This document shows, piece by piece, positions 9,597 through 17,747 of a DNA stretch of 64,000 nt (position 1 is the first letter of the stretch; each line of letters starts with the position of its first letter). The DNA lies in the NCBI RefSeq assembly GCF_014062315.1, contig NZ_JACGLT010000010.1, positions 109,627-173,626 on the forward strand, given 5' to 3'. The DNA comes from Gelidibacter maritimus (GTDB lineage: Bacteria > Bacteroidota > Bacteroidia > Flavobacteriales > Flavobacteriaceae). A model generated the notes under the pieces. It did no database searches and was not told the origin of the DNA. It was given only the letters and a program-made list of their open reading frames with translations. A program made the translations under genes and the position numbers.

Positions 9597-10121
9597 TTAC
9601 ATTAATCCTTTATCTTTCAATCGCTCTCTAGCGCTCTTTTTTGGTGGCTGTGGTTCTTCTTCAATTTCTTTTTTGGCTTCTTCCACCACTTTTGGTTCTC
9701 TTGAAGTGATATCCTTAACAAAATCCTTGCTTTGTTCTATGGCATGATCAAATTTTTCTTCTAAATTTTCACTATGGGCATCGATAACTTTTTCGGATTT
9801 TAAAACAAATCCTCCAATATAAGTTCCCAAGAGCGTCCCGACAATACTTGAGGCAAATACGGAGATTGTTGCAATATCAATCGGAATCAAAAAGCGCGCA
9901 ATTAAAATTGCAACCAGAAAAATCATGGCAATAAATACCAAACGTAAAATAAATTTTTGCTGATACAGAAAGCCCGTGGGATCATTTGGTGACATTTGGA
10001 GTTTTTTGGAATACATCATTTTATTGAAAAAGCGATACATCCCGTTACCTGTAGATTCTCTCCAATAAAGGAGGATTCCGAATAGAATTGAGCCGATGAA
10101 AACGATGATCTCTAAGGTCAT
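9597..10121 (-). CDS. Membrane protein with cytoplasmic charged tail, unknown
   Basis: 174 residues with a hydrophobic N-terminal segment (about 3-19), two further membrane segments (about 56-76 and 82-108, the last Gly-rich), then a highly charged Glu/Lys helical tail ending in a Pro-Pro-Lys-Lys basic stretch. No known domain is recognised. It lies in the same orientation as the AAA+ gene cluster, 104 bases upstream of the 564-residue membrane protein gene. Together the two may form its membrane component (inference). Confidence 0.7.
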   Translation of the reverse strand: MTLEIIVFIGSILFGILLYWRESTGNGMYRFFNKMMYSKKLQMSPNDPTGFLYQQKFILRLVFIAMIFLVAILIARFLIPIDIATISVFASSIVGTLLGTYIGGFVLKSEKVIDAHSENLEEKFDHAIEQSKDFVKDITSREPKVVEEAKKEIEEEPQPPKKSARERLKDKGLM

Positions 10122-10507
10122 TTTTTTTAGTTTTTATAAATTAAACTCCTTCTAAAGGAGAAGGATTATGCTTTCAAAGCGAAGAAGAGTTCGTTAATAT
10201 CTATTTTGATTGTTTTGATATAATTACGAATAAACCCTTCCTTCTTCAGGCTCTATACTGAGCCTAAATCCACCTTCCCTTTCATTCAAGGGAAGGATTT
10301 TTTTAATAATCGTTATCTCAAAATTTCTCCTCCTTAAAAGGAAGAGTGGATTCATCCCGAGAAAACGGGGTAAAGACGAGGTGGTTGACCTATTCTTCAT
10401 TTAAAAGGCTTTCTCTCTGATTTAATCCAAATTCAATTCGACAAACGCAATGAACATGTAAAGAAAACTTGAAACTATTCACCTCCCTTAAAATTAGTCT
10501 AAAAAAT
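10122..10507. other. Repeat-bearing gap inside the AAA+ cluster
   Basis: No ORF of interest. It contains a short palindrome around 10248-10266 and two modules that recur in the gap at 14474-14907: a CCACCTTCCCTT...GGGAAGGA hairpin (10270-10300) and the module listed separately at 10340-10388. Confidence 0.6.
10340..10388. repeat. Interspersed repeat A, copy 1
   Basis: The segment containing GGATTCATCCCGAGAAAACG, then an AAGACGAGGTGGTTGA-like tail, recurs almost unchanged at 14571-14632. It includes a CTCCTCCTT/AAGGAAGAG imperfect hairpin at its left edge. Confidence 0.85.
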
Positions 10508-11743
10508 TTATATATTGTTACGAATCGTTGCAATCACCCAATCTTTCAGCGAATCATCCCAATTTCTATACTTTTCATAAAACTGTTCTTTGTCATACCA
10601 ATACAGGAACAAAACATCTAAAGACGAAATATTTACCAACAATTTCCAAATCAAATCCTGATGTTTTGCATTTAAGGACGAATGTGGCTTTTGCAAGGCT
10701 TCAAAAAGTTCCTCATCGACAGTATCTGCTAATTTATATTGATTGCTGACTTCCATTTTTTCAAGATACAATTCCACGCTCATCACTCTTTTCCGATCCT
10801 CAATAGGCAATTTGTTCAAGTATCCTTTGAATAATACCTTATCATCCAAAATATCCTTAATGGGATGTTGCGTTTCTTGTAAAAATTGCGAAAACATGAA
10901 CTTTTTAATCCGCTCATAGCGCGCGGTCTTAACCACGTCATCCAAATTATATTCAATAATCAGATGGTCGCGTAACTTGTCTAACAACTCAGGCTGTGAA
11001 ATGTGATAAATCAATACGTCATGAGAGGTATCCTTAATGGCTTCCTTATGCCACTTTTCATCTTCAAAAACCACAATGGGCGTAATGAAATCACGCAAAA
11101 CATACACACCTCCAAAAGCCTTCGTGTAAAAAGAGTCCGTAGTAAAATATAGTTCTTTAAGGTCCAAATTCCGGTGTCTTAAGTCGCCATAAGTTTTTGC
11201 TGAATTCAACAAGCGTTGGTGCAGATTTTCGTCAATAAAATTATGTCCTTGTTTAAACCTGTCGATCAACTCAAACTGTTGTTTTTGTATTTTATTAAGA
11301 TTGTTGATCAGTTTAAAGCTAATGGAGATATCCTTGTATTTCAGCACGTCCAAAGGTTCATAAAAAGCATCAATAAATTGATCAAAGTCAACGCAAATAG
11401 CACAGTCTCTGGTAATATCATTAATTATATCACCATGAGTTCTGAAAATCAATTGCATCATCTCCCGATCAAACGTATGAAATGGCATATACACCGGTTT
11501 TCCTTTTTGTAATGGTGTAATGATAATGGCATTCGGATTGGCCTCTCCATTATTCAGATAATGGATTACCTTTTTTTCTTCAGCAATTTCAGGGCTCCAA
11601 CCCAAGCCGTCGATTGAAAAACTTGTGAGTTTTGTTTCAGTCAACCCCAAAATTTTTAGACATTGATTATAGCGCTCTACCAATTTCCCACTGATAGGGA
11701 TGAGATCGTTTCTAAATAATTGTGCTGTTTTTAGTTTTTCCAT
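10508..11743 (-). CDS. DUF6638-like protein of unknown function
   Basis: 411 residues, soluble, mostly alpha-helical, with no signal peptide or membrane segment. From memory it resembles the DUF6638 family of Bacteroidota; that assignment is not verified. I start it at the ATG at 11743 (MEKLKTAQLF). An in-frame ATG at 11791 would add 16 residues, but those codons run through a palindromic intergenic repeat (TTCCCACCTTTGTGGGAA). The sequence holds a conserved-looking Cys-Ala-Ile-Cys motif at about residues 134-137 and many charged residues, but no catalytic signature I can name. It is the fifth gene of the AAA+/coiled-coil cluster and follows the NudK-like gene closely. Confidence 0.75.
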   Translation of the reverse strand: MEKLKTAQLFRNDLIPISGKLVERYNQCLKILGLTETKLTSFSIDGLGWSPEIAEEKKVIHYLNNGEANPNAIIITPLQKGKPVYMPFHTFDREMMQLIFRTHGDIINDITRDCAICVDFDQFIDAFYEPLDVLKYKDISISFKLINNLNKIQKQQFELIDRFKQGHNFIDENLHQRLLNSAKTYGDLRHRNLDLKELYFTTDSFYTKAFGGVYVLRDFITPIVVFEDEKWHKEAIKDTSHDVLIYHISQPELLDKLRDHLIIEYNLDDVVKTARYERIKKFMFSQFLQETQHPIKDILDDKVLFKGYLNKLPIEDRKRVMSVELYLEKMEVSNQYKLADTVDEELFEALQKPHSSLNAKHQDLIWKLLVNISSLDVLFLYWYDKEQFYEKYRNWDDSLKDWVIATIRNNI

Positions 11744-11754
11744 ATCATTTCCCA

Positions 11755-11775
11755 CAAAGGTGGGAATCTCTTTAT
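11755..11775. repeat. REP-like palindrome upstream of the DUF6638-like gene
   Basis: TTCCCACCTTTGTGGGAA is a near-perfect palindrome of a kind widely scattered in flavobacterial intergenic DNA. Here it can be translated as a false N-terminal extension. Confidence 0.6.
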
Positions 11776-11854
11776 TTTTTCCGATATTCATTTGCTGCCT
11801 GCTTCTACATGATTTTCAAAAAAAGCGGATGTGCAGGCTCGTTTTTCTTTGTTC

Positions 11855-12442
11855 TTAATGCTTAATTAAATTATTTATCTGAGCATATTGCAACAAAATA
11901 ATAGTTTTGGCGTCCCGAATTTCTCCAGACTCTATCATTTCCAAGGCTCTGGTAAACGGTATTTCCATAACTTCAATTTCTTCATGTTCACTTGCCAATC
12001 CGCCACCTTCACTGACTTTCATATCTTCAGAATATGGTGCCACATACAAATACATCTTTTCGGTTAAGGCTCCAGGTGACATATATGTTTCGATCACCTT
12101 TTTAACATCCCTTACCTTATATCCAACCTCTTCTTCTACTTCTCTAATTATTGTAGATTCCGGCAAATCATTATCATCTATAGCACCAGCACAGACTTCA
12201 ATGGACATCGCTTCGTCTTTATTGGTATGGTAAATTGGCATCCTAAATTGGTTTGTCAATATAATAGTCCCTTTTTCAATATTGTATAATAAAATCCCAG
12301 TACCATGCCCACGATCATAGCTTTCTCTCGAAACGCGTTTCCATGTGCCATCTTTAAACCGGTAATCATAATTGATCTCCAGTAGAGTAGCCCAAGCTTT
12401 GGAAAGTGTTTTATAGATGATGTTTTTTATGTTTTTTGACAT
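11855..12442 (-). CDS. nudK: Nudix hydrolase, GDP-mannose pyrophosphatase type
   Basis: 195 residues, close to E. coli NudK (191). The Nudix box spans residues 86-108, pattern G-x5-D-x7-REVxEExGY. The first acidic position is Asp (D92) instead of the usual Glu, while the metal-binding REVEEE core (100-105) is intact. Upstream are the ADP-ribose-pyrophosphatase-like strands, with FRMP at 66-69 and the GAID loop. Known relatives split GDP-mannose or other sugar nucleotides. The gene lies between the AAA+ ATPase and the DUF6638-like gene, so its natural substrate may instead belong to that module (inference). A 7-bp tandem repeat array sits 10 bases before the ATG. Confidence 0.85.
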   Translation of the reverse strand: MSKNIKNIIYKTLSKAWATLLEINYDYRFKDGTWKRVSRESYDRGHGTGILLYNIEKGTIILTNQFRMPIYHTNKDEAMSIEVCAGAIDDNDLPESTIIREVEEEVGYKVRDVKKVIETYMSPGALTEKMYLYVAPYSEDMKVSEGGGLASEHEEIEVMEIPFTRALEMIESGEIRDAKTIILLQYAQINNLIKH

Positions 12443-12451
12443 TGTTTTTGA

Positions 12452-12485
12452 GTTGTCGGTTGTCGGTTGTCGGTTGTCGGTTGTC
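12452..12485. repeat. Heptanucleotide tandem repeat (same unit as 9507-9540)
   Basis: A 34-base array of the GGTTGTC unit, beginning 10 bases upstream of the nudK-like ATG and ending near the stop codon of the AAA+ gene. Confidence 0.95.
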
Positions 12486-12514
12486 TAAATTTCAAAAAAA
12501 TCACTAATTAGTCC

Positions 12515-14473
12515 CTAATTTTCAAACTTTTTTCGTGCTTCCAATTCGATGTTGAGTTGGTTGACCCTTGAATCCACTTGACGTTTGAAATCGGTGTCGG
12601 CAATGGTGGCAACATTATCCAAATAACGCACAACTTCCTGACGCCTTATTTCAGAAAAATTGAGACCTTTCATATTGGCCCGCATCAATTCCTGCAGCAT
12701 GTTGAATTTGGTCTCGTAGGTCTGTTTAAAATAGATCTCGGGATTATCGAACCAAGCGGGTTCCAAATCAAAATCGGTTAAACGCAATGAGATGGCCGAT
12801 TGGATATTTCTCACATCCCTTGATGAAAAGAACGGAAAAATTTTTTGGATTTCTTTATATAAATTGGCATAAAATTGATGTTCATTGGTTTGAAACTGCT
12901 TTTCAACCTGATCATAAACAGCATGGACGCGCTGCTCAGTAGGCTTATTCACGGCGCTTAAAATCTCTCCCATGTTCTTGGCCAAACCTTGATCCTGGAG
13001 ATAGTTATAGTGTTTTGGATCTTTCATATTTATAAAATCGGGCATCGTTTTTTCTAACTTACGCCACCATAAATGATCTTGGTCCAAAAAGTCATGTTCG
13101 GTACGTGCACCGTCGATTTTGAATCGACCTTGCACCCTTGAAATCACAGCTTTATCCAGCATTTCCGGTAAATTAGTAAATAATCCGATAGAGCTATTAC
13201 CATAATTTACCGCGTAAGCCCCTTCCGTGTATCTTAAAAACACCCCAATAACCTCTTTAACGCCAGCAGAAACGCCTTGAGCAGTACGTTCCTGCAGATT
13301 GTTTTCAGCATCGTCAATAGGTGCGAAAATCAATTTTGAAGGATCTTGCATGGGCTTCATCCATTCCACCATTTTTTCGGCAGAACCGCCCTGAAAGGTG
13401 GAAATCAAGGTATCGGGCATCGGATGGAATAAAAATGGGATCTCCAAATGGTCACAATGTTCCTTTAGTTTTGTAGCAATTGCGGCTATAAGCATACTTT
13501 TTCCTGTTCCAGGAATACCGTAACCCATAAAGACTGGCATAAAGCCGCCCAATTCCTGAAACGGATTCTTTTTGGCGGTAAAATCGTAACTCAGCATGCG
13601 CTCGGTTAATCGGCGTGCAAAATGTTTGGCGTCTTTGTTTCCGACAATCTGTTCAAACTTAATTTTGTTGAATTCGACGCTTTTAGCAGCACCGGCAAAA
13701 ACATTATTCCACCCAGAAATTGCAAATTCGGAATGCTCAAGTTTATAAGTTCTGTCCACAATGGTTTCCTGATACTCCAAAGTAGATTTTCGCATTTGAA
13801 TTTCATCAATCAATGCTTCAAAGAAGACCACTGTAAAATCGGCCACATCCTTATCACTTTTGATGATATCTGGATGTCCCAAATACTTGTCATAATAAAA
13901 CAAGGTACAGGCCACACCTTTTAGAGGCGATAAAAGCGAAACTTCAGGGATACCCGCAAATTTTTGCTTCATCACGCTCAAATCGTCAGATGCATAAGGT
14001 TTTAAGTTGTGCAAAATATTATAGGCCGCTGAAAACAACATGAAGCCAGTTGCCGTATGCATTTTGCTTTCATACTCTCTTTTCCCCATGCTGTCCAATG
14101 AGGCTTTTCGCTCATTTAAACTGGATAGTCCTGAAGCATCATAGTAGCTATCCTTGATCCAAATACCTAAGGTCAAACCTTCTTGAACGGCATACAGCGT
14201 TTGGTTAAGTAATACTGGAATGGCAATGGAATCTGGAAGCAAACGCTTTTTAAGCTCTAAAATAGTTTTGGAAACTGCCGTTGTTTCTGCCATATTGGAG
14301 CCATTATTGGCCCTTGAAAGATAGAGAAGAATGGAATCGTCTTTGGCGTCCTTATCTTTGTTCTTGGCGCGTTGCCCTTGTTCCCATTGGATACTTTTAA
14401 GATACGACGCGGCTTCGTCACGAAGCATATCGAGATCATTTTGTTTTATGGGAAAGGTTGAGTTTTGTTGCAT
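12515..14473 (-). CDS. AAA+ ATPase of a Bacteroidota-type gene cluster
   Basis: 652 residues. Layout: a helical N-terminal region (about 1-300) unlike any domain I can name, then an AAA+ ATPase core. The Walker A motif GIPGTGKS is at 319-326. A Walker-B-like segment LIFAPIDDAE is at 381-390 (DD replaces the usual DE). The sensor/arginine-finger stretch TNLPEMLDKAVISRVQGRF at about 433-451 matches the classical TNRPxxLDxAxxxR pattern. A helical C-terminal region (about 460-652) follows. It is probably a cytosolic remodelling ATPase acting on a partner from the same cluster, most plausibly the coiled-coil or membrane proteins (inference). The target is unknown. Confidence 0.85.
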   Translation of the reverse strand: MQQNSTFPIKQNDLDMLRDEAASYLKSIQWEQGQRAKNKDKDAKDDSILLYLSRANNGSNMAETTAVSKTILELKKRLLPDSIAIPVLLNQTLYAVQEGLTLGIWIKDSYYDASGLSSLNERKASLDSMGKREYESKMHTATGFMLFSAAYNILHNLKPYASDDLSVMKQKFAGIPEVSLLSPLKGVACTLFYYDKYLGHPDIIKSDKDVADFTVVFFEALIDEIQMRKSTLEYQETIVDRTYKLEHSEFAISGWNNVFAGAAKSVEFNKIKFEQIVGNKDAKHFARRLTERMLSYDFTAKKNPFQELGGFMPVFMGYGIPGTGKSMLIAAIATKLKEHCDHLEIPFLFHPMPDTLISTFQGGSAEKMVEWMKPMQDPSKLIFAPIDDAENNLQERTAQGVSAGVKEVIGVFLRYTEGAYAVNYGNSSIGLFTNLPEMLDKAVISRVQGRFKIDGARTEHDFLDQDHLWWRKLEKTMPDFINMKDPKHYNYLQDQGLAKNMGEILSAVNKPTEQRVHAVYDQVEKQFQTNEHQFYANLYKEIQKIFPFFSSRDVRNIQSAISLRLTDFDLEPAWFDNPEIYFKQTYETKFNMLQELMRANMKGLNFSEIRRQEVVRYLDNVATIADTDFKRQVDSRVNQLNIELEARKKFEN

Positions 14474-14570
14474 TGGTTGATTTATGAATTATGTATTGAA
14501 TTAGCCACGAACCTGCCCATCCGTTCAGGCGGGTGTACGACTATATAAATTTTATAATCTCTTTTAATTC

Positions 14571-14632
14571 TGCTCCTTTGATAGGAGGAGTGGATTCATC
14601 CCGAGAAAACGGGATGAAGACGATGTGGTTGA
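14571..14632. repeat. Interspersed repeat A, copy 2
   Basis: Shares the GGATTCATCCCGAGAAAACG core and the AAGACGA-GTGGTTGA tail with 10340-10388. Confidence 0.85.
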
Positions 14633-14658
14633 TTCTCTCAAGTCGGTTTCAATAACCC

Positions 14659-14755
14659 GAGGCTTGCCCCGATTGAAAAGGCAATTCCTTATTCATACCT
14701 CCTCGTGGGCTTGACCGCCCATGGTGGTCTGAAGGTCCACGAGATTCTTGATTAC
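14659..14755. repeat. Interspersed repeat B, copy 1
   Basis: About 95 bases starting GAGGCTTGCC and ending TTCTTGATTA, with internal CGTGG...CACGAG pairing. A diverged copy lies at 23687-23780. Confidence 0.75.
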
Positions 14756-14907
14756 ACCCTTCCGCCTTAAATTCCTCCACGGGAATTTAATCCACCTTCC
14801 CTTAAATAGAGAAGGAATTTTTTATCGTTTATTTAAAAAACTTTCAATGCTTAACAATTAAAAGTCTTGATTCTTTGTACTTTAAGCGCAGCGGTCTAAC
14901 TTCTATT

Positions 14908-15969
14908 TTACACTTCACTTATTTTCAAATCCGCCATCTGAATCGGCGGTTTAGCCAAACCATTCATTATTTCCGGTGTTTTACTGTATAACAACTGAAT
15001 GATACGGTGTCGCGCCATGACATAATTTTTATGCACAGGGTCATTCCATTTCTGTAAAATTTGCTTTGAAAAATAGCCTCCTTCACTAAATTCGCTGCCT
15101 GAAAATACTTCGTCAACACTTAAAGACAATGCGTAGGATTCCAGTGGCACCACTTTATCTGCAATATTCTTGAGAATAGCATGGGTGATTTGATTTTCAT
15201 CCTTGGCAAAAACATTATGAAACGGTCCCAGATCAATACGCTTGATGTGTTTCGGCCGAATATCCTTCAATTTTCGGTCAATACCATAGGCCATAACATC
15301 TAAACTCATCACCCGATCTGCGGTGGTTTTAAGCACTTCGTAAATCTGTTTTTTATGGGCTTCAATAGTGGCACCCTCAAAGTCAAAATACATATAACAG
15401 ATAAAAGGTCGGTTGCAACCTACATCAAAAAAACTCCAACTGGTCATGAATTCGGCTTCAGAATTTTCAGGTGCCTTGATGATTTTTCCTTGGACAAACC
15501 GATTGAAAATAAACTTCTGTTCTACTGAAGTGTAATAAACAATGGAGGCCGCTTGAAACAATTTACTTTTTTTGATGGGTTCTTTCTTTCGGAGCAAGGT
15601 ATCCAAAAACTCTTCCTGTAACTCACTCACATCTTTAAGTTTGTTGACGTAGTTTGCCTTTAATGACAAATCATTGAACAGATACCGGAATTCTAAATAA
15701 TTGGGAAAACCAGATTCGGTCAGATCCACTTTCATATTCTCCTCTTCGTCATACATGTACTTGACCCGCATGGCTTCAATGGAATACAATAGCAAATCAG
15801 CATATTGTTTAAAAAAAATGAGTTCCTGGTGGGTGCACAGATTTTCACGTTGTGCACTCACTATTAATTCTTTTAGTACAAAATCGACCATTTTATGATA
15901 AAACACATACTGCTCCTTGGAATCGAGATATGCAGAATCTAATGGTGTTACGATGTGATTAATGGACAC
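14908..15969 (-). CDS. Unknown soluble protein of the AAA+ cluster, 353 aa
   Basis: 353 residues, no signal peptide or membrane segment, mixed helical N-half and a C-half with beta strands around FICYMYFDFEG (about 190-200). I do not recognise a domain and see no catalytic signature. It is placed between the coiled-coil gene and the AAA+ ATPase in the same orientation, so it may be an adaptor or substrate of the ATPase (inference). ATG at 15969; the next ORF upstream (15985-16224) is repeat-derived and not accepted as a gene. Confidence 0.75.
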   Translation of the reverse strand: MSINHIVTPLDSAYLDSKEQYVFYHKMVDFVLKELIVSAQRENLCTHQELIFFKQYADLLLYSIEAMRVKYMYDEEENMKVDLTESGFPNYLEFRYLFNDLSLKANYVNKLKDVSELQEEFLDTLLRKKEPIKKSKLFQAASIVYYTSVEQKFIFNRFVQGKIIKAPENSEAEFMTSWSFFDVGCNRPFICYMYFDFEGATIEAHKKQIYEVLKTTADRVMSLDVMAYGIDRKLKDIRPKHIKRIDLGPFHNVFAKDENQITHAILKNIADKVVPLESYALSLSVDEVFSGSEFSEGGYFSKQILQKWNDPVHKNYVMARHRIIQLLYSKTPEIMNGLAKPPIQMADLKISEV

Positions 15970-16097
15970 TTTTATATTTAAAAATTATGAATTATTGCTA
16001 ATGTAACTACAGTCTAAACACGCGTTAAGGGATGCAGCGGCATCCTTGTTTGTTTGGAGGTTGAGTTTAGCCAAACCTTCAAACAAAAAAGATACAG

Positions 16098-16155
16098 CGG
16101 AACACCTACCTGCCAGCAGGCAGGCCTGACCACGCTTTTCGCGTGGGAACGCTTT
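16098..16155. repeat. REP-like double palindrome
   Basis: CCTGCCAGCAGGCAGG followed by CACGCTTTTCGCGTG: two adjacent short palindromes in the gap between the coiled-coil gene and the 353-residue gene. Confidence 0.6.
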
Positions 16156-16220
16156 GAACAAAACACTCAATAGACCAGACAGATTTTGAAAATCAGTCAG
16201 GTCAACTATCATTCGTTGAA

Positions 16221-17570
16221 TCAAGACAATAGATCGTCGGAATTGGTTTCTGGTTTTGGCGCTGCCGCAGGTTTTCCTGCATCGTCATTACCTGAGGGTT
16301 TTGTAGCGTCAGCCTTATAGTAATCCTCAAAGATCTCTTTCATGTCAATACCGTAGCGCTCGGCGAAATTCTTTTGAATATCGGCATCTTTAGTACGGAT
16401 TTCCTGTAAAGCTTCTGCGTAACTGCTATAAACTCCTTGCATCACTTTTTCGTGTACAGGAATATTATCCATCATTTCCTGACGTGCTTTTGCACTTGCG
16501 GTATGCATTGATGCTAAGGTTTCTCCAATATGCTCATCGGTCTTGACCCCCAAATGTTCAAGTATAGCCGCGAATTCCTGATCTGTGCGCGCTTTTAAAG
16601 CCACAACATAACCGTCATAATATTTAAGTCGCTCTTCGGTATCACTCTTTAGTTTAGCACGGTGTGTCTGTAAATTGCTACGTAGAGATGTCAATACCTT
16701 AATGGTCAGGTTATGCTTATGCACAAAGCTATCTTTACTCGCCGCCAATGTGGTATAGGCGTTTTTAAGGCCTTCCAACTCTTCTATTTTTTGTTCCAAG
16801 GTTGTCACTTTGCCTACAGACTGGGCATAGTCGGCCGATTGCTTATCAACAATTTCATCCAATTCTTGGCGGGCCTGTTTTAACAGCGCGTAGTTATCAT
16901 CGAGTTTGGCTTCTACTTCTTTTTTCTTTTCTAAGGCACGGGTATGATTTTTAGTAGCCTCAACAATAGCTATTTGAAGCTTATCTTCTACCTCCTTAAT
17001 CTCAACTTCCCTGTTTTTTAAACGGGATACCGCAGCCTGACTCTTATAGGACAGTTCGGCCAAAAGCGTTTGTACATCGGCGCTTTCAATACGCTCTTGG
17101 AACATGGCTTTGGCCTTATTATCAGCACCCGCCCTAACTTTCTCTGCTTCCTTAAACTCCTGTTCTTCCTGTTTGATTTTGCTTTTACGTCCCCATAGAT
17201 TGTTCCACCAGGTATCGGGCTTATTGCGCGCATCTTCCAATTCTATGCGAGCACGGTCCAATGCTTTTTGGGCATCATCAATAACCCGTTGCTCATCGGC
17301 ATTGAGAGAAGAAAACTTCTCAAAGATAATCCCCACTTCGTCCTGATAATCTGTAAGGTCCTTGATGGCATCCAAGAGTGTTGTTCGGTCTTTCTCAGCC
17401 ATATGTACCACATCATCAAGTGTGGCATTTAAGATTTTTTGGCGGGACTGTGGATCGTCTTCCTGGGCGAGCTTAGACTTCATGGTGTCAACGGCTTTCC
17501 CCCAATTGACATCCACTTTACCAGTTTTTTCGTTGGAATTGGTTTCTAATAAATCAAAATCATCTGACAT
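16221..17570 (-). CDS. Large coiled-coil protein, first gene of the AAA+ cluster
   Basis: 449 residues, almost entirely alpha-helical and highly charged. There are two long coiled-coil regions (about 85-300 and 300-400), interrupted near residue 119 by a Trp-rich patch (TWWNNLWGR). The C-terminus is a low-complexity Ala/Pro/Asp tail ending NSDDLLS, and the N-terminus has a similar acidic SDDFDLLE motif. No signal peptide or transmembrane segment, so it is cytosolic. Automated annotation sometimes calls such proteins 'microtubule-binding', which is only coiled-coil similarity. A scaffold or filament-like role with the downstream AAA+ ATPase is plausible (inference). Confidence 0.8.
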   Translation of the reverse strand: MSDDFDLLETNSNEKTGKVDVNWGKAVDTMKSKLAQEDDPQSRQKILNATLDDVVHMAEKDRTTLLDAIKDLTDYQDEVGIIFEKFSSLNADEQRVIDDAQKALDRARIELEDARNKPDTWWNNLWGRKSKIKQEEQEFKEAEKVRAGADNKAKAMFQERIESADVQTLLAELSYKSQAAVSRLKNREVEIKEVEDKLQIAIVEATKNHTRALEKKKEVEAKLDDNYALLKQARQELDEIVDKQSADYAQSVGKVTTLEQKIEELEGLKNAYTTLAASKDSFVHKHNLTIKVLTSLRSNLQTHRAKLKSDTEERLKYYDGYVVALKARTDQEFAAILEHLGVKTDEHIGETLASMHTASAKARQEMMDNIPVHEKVMQGVYSSYAEALQEIRTKDADIQKNFAERYGIDMKEIFEDYYKADATKPSGNDDAGKPAAAPKPETNSDDLLS

Positions 17571-17718
17571 ATAGTTTCATATTTAAGTGAATTCAAAGTA
17601 ATTTAATGAACAGCAATTTCGTTAAAATAAATCAGTATCAAAATTATTATTCCTTTAATTTATTGGTATGAATTCTTATAAAATTGTTACAGACTATAGA
17701 AATAAGTTTTAAAGTCAT

Positions 17719-17726
17719 TATCTTTA
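17719..17726 (+). promoter_or_regulatory. Probable -7 box for the MBL-fold lipoprotein
   Basis: TATCTTTA matches seven of eight positions of the Bacteroidota -7 motif and lies 21 bases before the ATG at 17748. Confidence 0.35.
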
Positions 17727-17747
17727 AGTGACAAAAATGAAAATAAA

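Larger units (their letters stand above)
14474..14907. other. Repeat-bearing gap between the AAA+ gene and the 353-aa gene
   Basis: 434 bases without a gene. They hold a CCTGCCC...GGCGGG palindrome (14512-14530), a copy of repeat A, a copy of repeat B, and the CCACCTTCCCTT module (14791-14815). The gap looks like a landing place for repeats inside an otherwise continuous gene series. Confidence 0.6.

Noticed and set aside
15985..16224. 79-codon minus-strand frame directly after the coiled-coil gene
   Set aside because: Its middle is made of two palindromic repeats (CCTGCCAGCAGGCAGG, CACGCTTTTCGCGTG); no believable protein sequence.
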